DNA of 64,000 nt from Photobacterium galatheae (GCF_000695255.1 NZ_JMIB01000036.1:1-64000), one strand, 5' to 3'. Counted from the first letter of the stretch, positions 1-8,020 are shown. Numbers and translations: made by a program. Notes: generated by a model not told the origin, from the letters alone.

Positions 1-525
1 CAATACATCGCTAACGAAGCCAATCGCGAAGACGGCTGCACAGGCCACTTTTGGGAAGGACGTTTCAAAAGTCAGGCGCTGCTGGATGAAAAAGCATTGG
101 CCGCCGCCATGGCGTACGTTGACTTGAACCCGGTACGAGCCGGTATTTCTGAAACACCAGAAACATCCGACTTTACATCGGTGAAAGCACGCATTGAATC
201 ACTTCGTCAAGATGAAGCATCAGCACCCTCTCTTTATCCATTTGCTGGAAATCCGAGAAAGGACATGCCAGACGGACTCCCTTTCCGCTTGCTGGATTAT
301 CTTGAGCTGGTTGACTGGACCGGACGACAAATCAAAACCGATAAACGCGGTCATATCGAATCAACCCAACCGCCAATTCTTGAACGACTCGGTTTAGATA
401 CTCATGCATGGCTGAGGATTTGTACAAAAATTGAAAAAGGCACACTCATTGGCTCAGCCTCTGCCATTCAATCCGTTTTACCGCAATTGAATCGACAACG
501 GCGAACCGGCTTACAAATTCCGTAG
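1..525 (+). CDS. REP-associated (RAYT, Y1-type) transposase, C-terminal part; cut by window edge
   Basis: The frame is open from base 1 and ends at 523-525. The protein carries the stretch GHFWEGRFKSQALLD followed by AYVDLNPVRA, characteristic of the C-terminal half of solitary IS200-like tyrosine transposases associated with REP hairpins. The N-terminal HUH/catalytic part would lie left of the window, so whether this copy is full length cannot be judged. A second, closely similar copy lies at 4200-4886, and the two share their 3' flanks. These proteins are known in other bacteria to nick and join single-stranded REP DNA; activity here is not shown. Confidence 0.85.
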   Translation, partial: QYIANEANREDGCTGHFWEGRFKSQALLDEKALAAAMAYVDLNPVRAGISETPETSDFTSVKARIESLRQDEASAPSLYPFAGNPRKDMPDGLPFRLLDYLELVDWTGRQIKTDKRGHIESTQPPILERLGLDTHAWLRICTKIEKGTLIGSASAIQSVLPQLNRQRRTGLQIP

Positions 526-717
526 CCCTTTCACATTGAGTAGAATCCTCAACTCATACTTCCTTCCGATGTTTCCGCTCGTCTGAAAATCAGGTTAGAG
601 GTGCAAAGTCTGATTTTTCAGTCAAACATCATGGAAATGGTATCCTAAAAACTTTACAGATAATGATTTATTGAGACCTGTCAGGTGCTGAAGTTTCTTT
701 AAGGTGACTGTCCTGGT
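526..717 (+). repeat. RAYT 3' flank, copy 1, with REP-like hairpin
   Basis: This non-coding stretch is recognisably shared with 4887-5089 downstream of the second RAYT copy. It contains a near-perfect hairpin with arms 583-593 (CTGAAAATCAG) and 610-621 (CTGATTTTTCAG), and ends with the conserved string GGTGACTGTCCTGGT at 703-717, also present at 5075-5089. The conserved hairpin and terminal string suggest an element end or REP-like substrate for the transposase; that role is inferred. Confidence 0.6.
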
Positions 718-837
718 GTTTTTCGGCATCTCTATATTTTTGTTCTATTTGAAATGTCTGTCTTTATATATCTATATGTCATCACTGATATAACTTAATA
801 CTCGAGAGGGTGGCAACATTACTTCAAGCTTACTATG

Positions 838-1114
838 CTAAAAAGTGCAATGGAGTGTCTGGATGCATGGATAAGGCAACGGCTACGATGTTACCGCCTG
901 AAACACGTAAACACAGGATAGCGATATGATTGCGCCGATAACGTATGACAGATCACAATGCATGGAAGCTAGCGATGCCATGTAAAGGTAGTGGTACTTG
1001 GCTCTATCGCACCAGTTGAATTAGGCTTTGCCAATCAAATGGTTCGAAGGGCTGGGGCTGTACTCGTTGAGAGACGGATATGAATCACTGAAAATATATT
1101 CGGAACCGTCGTAG
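838..1114 (+). pseudogene. Group II intron maturase (LtrA-type), decayed C-terminal remnant
   Basis: Three frames must be combined to read the remnant. From 838 one reads LKSAMECLDAWIRQRLRCY, the GIIM maturase-domain signature, before a stop at 919-921. Around 961 another frame gives AWKLAMPCKG, then a further shift leads into KWFEGLGLYSLRDGYESLK ending at 1112-1114. Order and spacing match the C-terminus of bacterial group II intron-encoded maturases. At least two frameshifts and several stops make it non-functional. The reverse transcriptase domain is absent upstream, where RAYT-associated sequence occurs instead. Confidence 0.8.
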
Positions 1115-1176
1115 GCGACCCACGCTTGTACGGTGGTGTGAGAGGATGGAGGCCGTGAGGCCTCCTCCTACTCGAT
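1105..1176 (+). mobile_element. Group II intron RNA 3' end (domains V and VI)
   Basis: Directly after the maturase remnant the sequence resembles a domain V stem (ACCGTCG...TACGGTGGT). A second hairpin with arms GGAGGCC and GGCCTCC around a GTGA loop (about 1148-1165) follows, then TCCTACTCGAT ending near 1176, the usual 3' end of this bacterial intron type (class C-like). It sits about 20 bp beyond the stop codon of the convergent acyltransferase gene, consistent with the habit of this intron class to insert near gene ends or terminators. Exact boundary and class are inferred. Confidence 0.7.
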
Positions 1177-1196
1177 TGATACAATGACATTGTTAT

Positions 1197-3161
1197 TTAT
1201 AATGACCCAAATGCCTTCGAAGCAATAGTTTTCGCGACAGAAGTTGCACCAGTCACTGATAAGTGATTGTCATCTCTATATAATACAGAATCTCCATCGA
1301 CAGCGATGTACTGAAGTGATTTTTGGTCAAATAAATAATCACTTATGAAAATTTGATTTACATTGAGACCCTCTATTGAACCATTCAAAAAATCGAATGA
1401 TTTTTTTGATTGGTTTTCAAATTCCTCTTGTGTTAGTCCAACTATTGATGGAGAGGAAGATGGATTGATCAACTTCTCTCGAGCTAAATATAATGGCGGG
1501 TTAACCTTCATTTTGGGCACAGGATATATAAGATGAACTCTTTTACCTGATTCAATTAACTTGTTAATAACAAAATTGAAAGATAATCTAAGAATATCTG
1601 AATTATTTGCATTGCTATCAGTTATGGTATTCGGTTGAATTAAGTTATTATCTATATAGCCAATCCAATAGGCATGAAGAAATACATGCTTAATTTCATG
1701 ATTGTTGATCAAATATTCAAGTATGGATTTTGAGTTTTCAGAACATAAACGAAGCCCGCTAGAGGACTTTGAGTTAATGATTGGCGGACAACCAGCAACG
1801 GAAAATTCAAGGGTAGAGTATCCGTATTTACTGAACTCTTTTTGAAGAGGTTCAATCAGCTGGTCTGCGTGACTATCTCCCCAGACTGCTACTTTAGGGA
1901 GTTTTACGTCACCGTACAGGCATGCTTGGCTTGGAACAATGACTCGGTTACTAATCCGACATTCTTCTACTCTTGGATTATTATCGTATCTAAATTTTAG
2001 AAATTCATAAACTTCGTTTGTGATATTGAATTTAGAAAGATCTTCATTTAACCCTCGGTAGGAAGAAAATAACACTAAAATGAAAAGTATTACCACATAG
2101 GAACGAGCCCATGATTTAAATAGTTTGTTTTTTGACTGAAAAGGTTGTTCAATAAGGAAATATATAATTACAGATAGAATAAATGATATAAGTATAAGAG
2201 CAGCCGGTTCTATACTTTCTAATTCTCTACCTTGAAGTATCCGATAAAAAGCAAATATTGGCTGATGAACCAAATACAAGCTAAAAGAAATTATACCTAT
2301 AAAGCGTAGGGGAATAAATGATAAACATTTACCAGAAAAAGATCTATCATCACCAAAAGCTAAGATAAGAACTGCTCCAATGCATGGTAGCAATGCATTT
2401 ATTCCAGGAAAGTTTGAGCGTTGGTCAAAAATGAATACTGATATGAAAATCATCGATATCCCTGTAGCGACAAGAATATTTTTAGTATTCAAAGGAATTT
2501 TACTAACATCAAAACGGCAAATAGTTAAGCTTAATAGCACACCAATCAGGAATTGCCATGCTCTCATTAAACTAGAAAAGTAAGCTTGATCAGGATGTTC
2601 AATTACCTGTATTGATGCATAAATAAATGAAGATAATAGCAATGTACCGCAAACAATTAAAGCTGTATTTTTCTTGTCTTGTATAAGAAGGGGGCCCAAT
2701 ATTAACGGTAAAATGATATAAAATTGAAGCTCAATTGATAAACTCCATAAATGTATGAGCGGCTTGAATTCAGTACTAATTCCGAAGTAGCTTATAGAGC
2801 CAGCTGCCCATGAGTTACTTTGGATTTTTAAAAAGGAATAAATACTTTCAATGAGTTCTTTCAATTCTTCAGGAAATAAAGTATTCAACCCAATTAACCC
2901 AGTGACTATAATAACGGTTATAGTGGCTGGAAAAATTCTAGTTACTCTCCTTTCATAAAAACGTAAAAGTGAGAATTTTCTATTTTTGATACTCGATAAA
3001 ATAGAGCTGGTAATCAAAAAACCACTAATTACAAAAAAAACATCAACTCCAATATAGCCACCAGAGGCGAACCCTATTCCTGAGTGAAACAATATAACAG
3101 ATAGTACTGCTATTCCTCTTAAGCCATCAATATCTTTTCTGAATTCCAAAACAAGTACCAC
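1197..3161 (-). CDS. Acyltransferase-3 / SGNH fusion, OafA-type surface polysaccharide O-acyltransferase
   Basis: An integral membrane enzyme of 654 residues expected to transfer acetyl or similar groups to O-antigen or capsule sugars. The N-terminus (FRKDIDGLRGIAVL, then a His in LFHSG and VFFVISGFLI) is the classic acyltransferase-3 start. About ten hydrophobic segments follow to around residue 370. The C-terminal third is a periplasmic SGNH esterase-like domain with the block GDSHADQ and a late DDNHLS carrying the catalytic Asp-His. The GTG at 3161 is the most upstream plausible start; no strong ribosome site is visible. The gene is clearly more AT-rich than the later window and is flanked by transposase and intron debris, suggesting horizontal acquisition. 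The acceptor polysaccharide is unknown. Confidence 0.85.
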   Translation of the reverse strand: MVLVLEFRKDIDGLRGIAVLSVILFHSGIGFASGGYIGVDVFFVISGFLITSSILSSIKNRKFSLLRFYERRVTRIFPATITVIIVTGLIGLNTLFPEELKELIESIYSFLKIQSNSWAAGSISYFGISTEFKPLIHLWSLSIELQFYIILPLILGPLLIQDKKNTALIVCGTLLLSSFIYASIQVIEHPDQAYFSSLMRAWQFLIGVLLSLTICRFDVSKIPLNTKNILVATGISMIFISVFIFDQRSNFPGINALLPCIGAVLILAFGDDRSFSGKCLSFIPLRFIGIISFSLYLVHQPIFAFYRILQGRELESIEPAALILISFILSVIIYFLIEQPFQSKNKLFKSWARSYVVILFILVLFSSYRGLNEDLSKFNITNEVYEFLKFRYDNNPRVEECRISNRVIVPSQACLYGDVKLPKVAVWGDSHADQLIEPLQKEFSKYGYSTLEFSVAGCPPIINSKSSSGLRLCSENSKSILEYLINNHEIKHVFLHAYWIGYIDNNLIQPNTITDSNANNSDILRLSFNFVINKLIESGKRVHLIYPVPKMKVNPPLYLAREKLINPSSSPSIVGLTQEEFENQSKKSFDFLNGSIEGLNVNQIFISDYLFDQKSLQYIAVDGDSVLYRDDNHLSVTGATSVAKTIASKAFGSL

Positions 3162-3532
3162 GATAAGTAATTTTCCCGTATTTTATCTGTTTTTAAACTT
3201 AATGCAACAGGGTCAGAGTTTTTTGAAGTTGAGATTAAAATTCATTGATTGTTGTTAAGCTTATGAATTATATGAGATTATCCTAGTCTCATTGGTGAAT
3301 TATTTATTTTGAGTGAATGCTGAATACCGAAGGATTGAACATTCCACTAAATAGATTCTATGCTATTTATAAAGTTGAATTGAAACTTGTTTAAATGTTC
3401 TGATGGTTAATAGTGTGTGCTTATATTTTTAATAACTGATAATTTTTCTATGAATGATTATTTTTATTTAACTTAATCCCCGTCATTTGTAATGTTTTGA
3501 TTAAGAAGTGCTCGCAGAAAGATCGTTAATTA
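3162..3532. other. AT-rich spacer upstream of the acyltransferase gene
   Basis: No convincing ORF, RNA or strong hairpin was seen here. It is AT-rich and presumably contains the acyltransferase promoter. Confidence 0.5.
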
Positions 3533-4199
3533 CAGGGCATCAGCATGAATGGTTAAGGTTTAGCCATTGACGTAAATCCAGCCACAAGGACTTGCTCCAA
3601 AAAGGCGGGGTTCATCATGCAGCGTTTCTGTTTCATCGGCACGCTAATCTTGGTTGGCTCAGCTCTGAGCATGTTCAGTGCCATGTGCCTTAACCCCGCC
3701 AGGTTTTCAGCCGTGTTTTCTCGGTAAATCTGACAAGCATCTTCTCGCATACTCACATCTAATATCCAGTGCATTGACTCAATGCCCCAGTGAGCGCGGA
3801 TGGCATTCCCGGCCTGCTCTGGGGTCAGTTCGGCTGAACTGATGTAGTAGCGATACTCCAACTCTGGCTCTTTGCCTTTTGCCGCACGGTAGTTTTCGAC
3901 CATCACGATGCTGGTCAGCCCGCTCCAAGTGGAGAAGTCCCCCTCTAGCTCACTGGCATTCAATACATGGCGAGTACGCGCTTCAACCCGCCCCTTTTGC
4001 TTCTCAATTTGACACGTGGTCTTCTCTATTGGGGCGCGGCGGTGTGGGGCGAAAGCGGTCTGTACGGCTGCCGCTAACTTGCCCTGGTTGCCCTTAACCG
4101 CCAATAAGTAATCTCCGCCCTTGCTAGTGATTGCTTCTGCAATCTTGGTCTGGCAGGCCATCGCATCAATCGTCACGATAGCGCCTTTCAGAGCACGAG
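3533..4199 (-). mobile_element. ISAs1-family element remnant with truncated transposase
   Basis: The transposase C-terminal part reads leftward from about 4199 to a stop at 3553. It begins LKGAIVTIDAMACQTKI, containing the catalytic-domain start VTIDAMACQ, and continues with LLAVKGNQ, YYISS and HWGIESMHWILDV, all typical of ISAs1/H-repeat transposases (DDE fold). The first half of the protein is missing because the sequence switches abruptly to RAYT sequence near 4200. The other end appears intact: the string CAGGGCATCAGCATGAA from 3533 resembles a terminal inverted repeat. The element cannot transpose on its own. Confidence 0.8.
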
Positions 4200-4886
4200 A
4201 TCATCCAACGTTGGATCACTTTGCACCGAGCACCTGTGTTGATTCAGCGATTCTTAAAGGGTGAAACGTCAACTGAAGCCGAGAAAAACGCATGCCTCAC
4301 AATCATCCAAACCTGGCGGGAAAGACTCTGTTCCATCAGTTGGTTTATGCGCCTTTTCAACCAATATATTGCCAACGAAGCTAATCGCGAAGACGACTGC
4401 ACAGGCCACTTTTGGGAAGGACGCTTCAAAAGTCAGGCGTTGCTGGATGAAACAGCATTGGCCGCCGCCATGGCATACGTAGATTTGAACCCGGTTCGAG
4501 CCGGCATTTCTGAAACGCCAGAAACATCCGACTTTACGTCGGTGAAAGCACGCATTGAATCGCTTCAAAAAGACGAAATATCAGCACCCTCTCTTTTTCC
4601 CTTCGCTGGAAATCCGAGAAGTGACATGCCGGATGGGCTCCCGTTTCGATTGCTGGATTATCTTGAGCTGGTTGACTGGACTGGACGGCAAATCAGAACA
4701 GGTCAATGCGGTCATATTGAATCATCGCAACTGCCAATCCTTGAACGACTCGGCTTAGATACTCATACATGGCTGAAAGTCTGTACACAGATAGAAAAAG
4801 GCACACTTATTGGCTCAGTCACTGCGATTGAATCCGTTTTACCACAATTGAATCGACAACGGCGAACAGGCTTACAAATTCCGTAA
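4200..4886 (+). pseudogene. REP-associated (RAYT) transposase, copy 2, 5'-truncated
   Basis: The frame reads from about 4200 (IIQRWITLHRAPVLIQRFL) through the conserved RAYT core (SISWFMRLFNQYIA, GHFWEGRFKSQALLD, AYVDLNPVRA) to a stop at 4884-4886. The first roughly 100 residues, which carry the HUH motif and usually the catalytic context, are missing, replaced by ISAs1 sequence on the opposite strand. It is closely similar to the copy at 1-525 and differs mainly in the last 60 residues. A TTG at 4221 could start a 221-residue product, but this would lack catalytic residues. Confidence 0.8.
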
Positions 4887-5089
4887 ACCTTTCACATTGA
4901 GCAGATTCCGCATCACATCACGCGTCATTGGGATGTTCCCGCTCGCCTGAAACTCAGGTTAGAGACATAAACTTTGATTTTTCAGTCAACAAAATATGTA
5001 AATTGGTATTCTAAACAGCATTTGTACGGCGTTTCATCGGGAGCTGTCAGATCCTGCAATCAACTTTACTTTAGGGTGACTGTCCTGGT
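4887..5089 (+). repeat. RAYT 3' flank, copy 2, with REP-like hairpin
   Basis: Counterpart of 526-717. The hairpin arms are 4947-4957 (CTGAAACTCAG) and 4975-4985 (TGATTTTTCAG), with the loop sequence GTTAGAG conserved at the same place. The conserved terminal string GGTGACTGTCCTGGT lies at 5075-5089. Preservation of the stem rather than the surrounding sequence argues that the hairpin matters. Confidence 0.6.
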
Positions 5090-5107
5090 ATGTACTTCAA
5101 ATAGAAA

Positions 5108-5130
5108 AATGCCTCATGTGAGGCATTGTA
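5108..5130 (-). terminator. Rho-independent terminator of the duplicated DUF3289 module
   Basis: Arms AATGCCTCA (5108-5116) and TGAGGCATT (5119-5127) form a stem. Read on the minus strand it is followed by a T-run (from the A-run at 5105-5109), the right orientation to end transcription of the minus-strand genes at 5150-6310. Confidence 0.65.
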
Positions 5131-5149
5131 TGTGATGGAATAATTCAAC

Positions 5150-5413
5150 ATTGAATACTATTCAATACATCAGCATATAGAAGGTTGGGGCAATTATCCC
5201 CATACATACTTGGTGGAGTAAAAAATTTTTCCAGTCACGTTCGATCGTAGTCAAAATGGTTTGATAAAAATAGAAAAAATTGTAAAAGGCACCATCAATG
5301 CAATAAAAAACCTATTATTTGTGGAAGGTTGTATAATATGACTTTAAAAGGTTTAGAGTTAAGTAAAAGAAATACAAAAAATACAAAAAATACAAAAAAA
5401 AACAGAAGAATAC
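5150..5413 (-). pseudogene. Decayed copy of the small membrane protein gene at 5748-5993
   Basis: On the minus strand this region starts at an ATG (5411-5413) overlapping the upstream DUF3289 stop, exactly as in the intact copy. A T-rich slippage tract (three repeats of GTATTTTTT-type units) shifts the frame and a stop follows after 18 codons. Further along, fragments such as LPQIIGF and VPFTIFSIF match LPIIIGY and VPLTIIFYL of the intact protein, in broken frames. It is a dead paralogue of the presumed partner gene. Confidence 0.75.
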
Positions 5414-5414
5414 A

Positions 5415-5720
5415 TTAAAATTCACCTTCAATAATATAGTCAAAATTCATTTTCGTAATAAATGGCTTATAAGCGTATTTCTCGTATCTTTGCAAGAGGA
5501 ACCAAGACCTGAACAGAGATAACAACTCAAAATTTTCCCCACCATTAACATCAGGTATATCAAGTCCAAAATGGTCCTGTATTTTATATACAATCACACC
5601 TCTAAATTGATTCTCATTAAATTCTAACTCTTTTATATTTACAATAACAGACCAAACATCATGAACTGCTATACCTGTGCCATCTATTTGAAATGTCTGT
5701 CCTGATATCTTTAGTCTGTG
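5415..5720 (-). pseudogene. DUF3289 C-terminal tip, copy 2 (no start codon)
   Basis: Minus-strand reading gives ISGQTFQIDGTGIAVHDVW, then VIVNIKELEF, YKIQDHFGLDIPDV, RSWFLLQRYEKYAYKPFIT and a stop at 5415. This matches the C-terminal portion of DUF3289 proteins as I recall them from E. coli YbdM (VHD, YKxQDHFGLD, WFxLQRY, KPF motifs). Full family members are around 280 residues; only about 100 remain. The frame is open back to the stop of the preceding gene, but no ATG or good ribosome site is present. An internal GTG (5597) would give only 60 residues. It is a tandem copy of 5993-6301. Confidence 0.7.
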
Positions 5721-5747
5721 ATGGAATAAGCCAACGTTGCGTACGAT

Positions 5748-5993
5748 TCAATACATCAGAAAATAGAAAAATGTAGCAATTACTCCCATACATATTTGAT
5801 GGAACATAAATTTTTTCCAGTCACGATTGTACATAGTCCAAATGGTTTGAACAAGATAGAAAATAATTGTAAGCGGTACAGTCAGACCAAGAAAGTATCC
5901 TATTATTATCGGGAGGTTATAATAAGATATACCAAATAAATCAAGAATTATATTTATAAATATAAACAAATACCAAAAGATTGAGAAATACAT
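5748..5993 (-). CDS. Small multi-span membrane protein, possible partner or immunity protein of DUF3289
   Basis: An 81-residue, strongly hydrophobic protein with two to three likely membrane spans (MYFSIFWYLFIFINIILDLF; LPIIIGYFLGLTVPLTIIFYLV; a C-terminal hydrophobic tail). A short charged segment (MYNRDWKKFMFHQ) lies between the last two. Its ATG overlaps the TAA of the upstream DUF3289 tip (TAATG), so it is translationally coupled to it. A decayed second copy follows the second DUF3289 tip at 5150-5413, so the two genes were duplicated as a unit. I do not recognise a family. The coupling to a truncated C-terminal tip suggests an immunity or inner-membrane partner role, which is inference. 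Confidence 0.6.
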   Translation of the reverse strand: MYFSIFWYLFIFINIILDLFGISYYNLPIIIGYFLGLTVPLTIIFYLVQTIWTMYNRDWKKFMFHQICMGVIATFFYFLMY

Positions 5994-6301
5994 TAAAATT
6001 CACCTTCAATAATATAGTCAAAATTCATTTCCGTGATAAATGGCTTATAAGCGTATTTCTCATATCTTTGCAAGAGGAACCAAGACCTGGACAGAGATAA
6101 TAACTCAAAATTTTTCCCACCATTAACATCGGGTATATCAAGTACAAAATGGTCCTGTATTTTATATACAATCAAAACTCTAAATTTATTCTCATTAAAT
6201 TCTAACTCTTTTATATTTACAATAACAGACCAAAAATCATGAACTGCTATACCTGTGCCATCTATTTTAAATGTCTGTCCTGATATCTTGTTATCTGTCC
6301 T
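5993..6301 (-). pseudogene. DUF3289 C-terminal tip, copy 1 (no start codon)
   Basis: Minus-strand reading gives KISGQTFKIDGTGIAVHDFW, VIVNIKELEF, VYKIQDHFVLDIPDV, SWFLLQRYEKYAYKPFIT and a stop at 5993-5995. It is nearly identical to the tip at 5415-5720. The 5' side runs into the IS1595-like remnant at 6311, so the N-terminal two thirds of the gene have been lost. A TTG at 6175 could initiate a 60-residue product, but nothing marks it as a real start. DUF3289 is a domain of unknown function; I did not verify any effector activity. Confidence 0.7.
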
Positions 6302-6310
6302 GATATCTTG

Positions 6311-6463
6311 AATAATTACGTCAGTCGGTTAAAAGGCTGGATACGAAGATTTCATGGCGTAGGAACGGCATACCTAAGCAATTACCTAGCGTGGTGGCGC
6401 TTTATCGCCCAGCACAAAGCAGGGAAAAGGCAGAAATGGTTAGACGAGGCGTTGTCGTTTTAA
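6311..6463 (+). mobile_element. IS1595-like transposase C-terminal remnant
   Basis: An open frame of 50 codons reads NNYVSRLKGWIRRFHGVGTA, then YLSNYLAWWRF, ending in a TAA at 6461-6463. The pattern (SRLKGW-RFHGVxTxYLxNYLAW) is the typical end of IS1595-type transposases. Everything upstream is missing; the left edge abuts the DUF3289 tip on the opposite strand. Confidence 0.65.
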
Positions 6464-6639
6464 CCAACAGTTTATGAGAACAGCGCCATGTTTATACAGT
6501 TGTGTGGGTGATAATTTGGTTGGTAAGTTTTTAGTTAAATGACGGTCAAATAACACATTATGACAGTGGAAAGTGCTGATTCTACATCTGTTAAGTAATA
6601 TAAATGATTGATATTATTTTCTTTTCTTGAGAGGGTTCT

Positions 6640-6978
6640 ATGTCGTCATTTACTAAATACTGCAAGATTGATGGGTTAGAGCTGTCTGCTGAAAGCGTCA
6701 GAGACATCCCGCTCATAAATGACAAGCTTGAGCTTGGCGATATACTGACCACCATGGTGGTAGTGTTCCCATTTGTAGAGATATTTTCCCAGAAAATGAA
6801 ACCTCAGAAGCGGATTGATACTATTAATGATTATGATTGGGATACGTTTGCCAAATCACTGCTTGCAGTGCCAACAATTACCCGAACCCGTATTAACATG
6901 ATTGCTGAAAGCAGGACGTTTGAAAGTAATGGAAAAGAAAGACAATTTTGGTCGTGCGTTGAAAAAGCTAGCCGCTAG
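6640..6978 (+). CDS. Hypothetical protein, 112 residues
   Basis: The start is supported by a good ribosome site (GAGAGGG, 6 nt before the ATG). The product is soluble-looking, with one hydrophobic stretch (LTTMVVVFPFVEIF) and a charged C-terminus. I recognise no family. The 3' end overlaps the next gene by 50 nt in another frame, so either the two are coupled or a frameshift has altered the C-terminus. It lies between transposon remnants and may be an accessory gene. Confidence 0.5.
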   Translation: MSSFTKYCKIDGLELSAESVRDIPLINDKLELGDILTTMVVVFPFVEIFSQKMKPQKRIDTINDYDWDTFAKSLLAVPTITRTRINMIAESRTFESNGKERQFWSCVEKASR

Positions 6979-7411
6979 TTCTTTGCTGCTGCCTATTGTT
7001 GCGAATGCAGGCTTTACGCTTGAAGAAGCTTATCAGGAAGTCAATCAGCAAACAGCGCGTTGCTTGAAAATGAAAAATCGGCCAGTCGATGCGATTCAGG
7101 ATATCTGGTTTGATTTACTCAGTTCTGATCAGAAACGAGCGGTTATTTTTGAACTGTCAAAAAGGGCGATGGACCGTTGCACATTAGAAAAGAGAGAAAA
7201 ATACTCTTGGGCTCTCGTGAAGCAGGCCGGAGAAACCGGTGATCTGGACAGCCTGAAAGATTGGATTTCGCTGAATAGTCCAATTGAAGGCAAAGCACAA
7301 AGCATTGTGAAATCACTGCCGGAAGAAGAAATCAATCGGTTGTCTTTATCGGATGATTTTTACTATCCGTTTGATTCAATAGCGCTGAGAGATAAACTCA
7401 TTCCTGAGTAA
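6929..7411 (+). CDS. Hypothetical secreted protein, 160 residues
   Basis: From the ATG at 6929 the product starts MEKKDNFGRALKKLAASSLLLPIVANAG, a convincing Sec signal peptide (basic n-region, short hydrophobic core, cleavage after ANA). The mature part is helical and charged, with two Cys residues (ARCLK and DRCTLEK) that could form a disulfide. The start overlaps the preceding gene and lacks a strong ribosome site, consistent with translational coupling. A terminator follows at 7430. No family recognised. Confidence 0.55.
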   Translation: MEKKDNFGRALKKLAASSLLLPIVANAGFTLEEAYQEVNQQTARCLKMKNRPVDAIQDIWFDLLSSDQKRAVIFELSKRAMDRCTLEKREKYSWALVKQAGETGDLDSLKDWISLNSPIEGKAQSIVKSLPEEEINRLSLSDDFYYPFDSIALRDKLIPE

Positions 7412-7429
7412 GTAATTCAGGAGTAACTT

Positions 7430-7464
7430 AAATAGCCTCAGAATATTTCTGGGACTATTTTTTT
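7430..7464 (+). terminator. Rho-independent terminator
   Basis: Imperfect stem with arms AAATAGCCTCAGAA (7430-7443) and TTCTGGGACTATTT (7447-7460), followed by a run of T to 7464. It closes the 6640-7411 gene pair. Confidence 0.7.
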
Positions 7465-7695
7465 GGATATGTAATTTTATCTTATTTAAGGTTTTTTGAG
7501 ATTGTTAATAATTTATAGTGATAATAAATTAAAATCGTATGTCGCTGATATAAAATATTTTTATAGATTCAATCACCTCAATTTAGTTTCAAAATTAAAT
7601 GTTGAATTAAAGGGTTTTCTCGTGGATGAAATTGCTTTTTTGTCAAGTGCTAGATTGGTTTTATATTTTGGTTGTTATTTCTGTAGGTGATTAAA

Positions 7696-7800
7696 ATGCT
7701 AAGGGTCATTCTTTTTTTCATGTTTTCACTAATGATTTTACCATCAAGGTCTTATGCAATTTGTGGGATTTTTCATGAAGTGGACAAACCCATCTATTGA
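7696..7800 (+). pseudogene. Signal-peptide ORF truncated by an IS630 fragment
   Basis: A 34-residue frame starts with an excellent signal peptide (MLRVILFFMFSLMILPSRSYA, then ICG) and is preceded by AGGTG at a suitable distance. After about 30 codons the sequence becomes the antisense of an IS630 transposase and a stop follows at 7798-7800. The original secreted protein has been lost; what it was cannot be told. Confidence 0.5.
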
Positions 7801-8020
7801 TGGACGATCGAGCAGCGGCAAGTATATTGGAGACAGCTGTAACAGTAAGCCCATCGGCGAGTAACAATATGGCGTTTAAGCGTCTGCAGTGATCTTTGTC
7901 TTTGGTCTTGTGTATATTTTTGATAATCCGGCGTCGCTCTGCCCGGTCAGGTAATGTTAAAATCATAGGTCTCGGTATTGTTTTGTGGGTTTGTATGTTT
8001 GGCGACTGATCAGATCGCAC
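7787..8020 (-). mobile_element. IS630-family transposase N-terminal fragment
   Basis: Reading leftward from 7966, MILTLPDRAERRRIIKNIHK continues through NAILLLADGLTVTAVSNILA to INRWV at 7787. This is the N-terminal helix-turn-helix part of IS630-type transposases. The remaining DDE domain is absent. The 54 codons upstream to 8020 are probably element end sequence rather than protein. Confidence 0.7.

Larger units (their letters stand above)
5130..6310. repeat. Tandem duplication of a roughly 600-bp DUF3289 tip plus membrane protein module
   Basis: Two head-to-tail units are visible, about 5130-5710 and 5710-6310, each with a DUF3289 tip followed by the small membrane protein on the minus strand. 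The string TGTCCTGATATCTT occurs near 5698, near 6281 and again at about 6297, marking the unit boundary. The left unit is the more degraded in its membrane-protein part. Confidence 0.75.

Noticed and set aside
7496-7690. 64-codon plus-strand ORF
   Set aside because: Starts with TTG/AGATTG-type sequence without ribosome site, AT-rich, no protein pattern.
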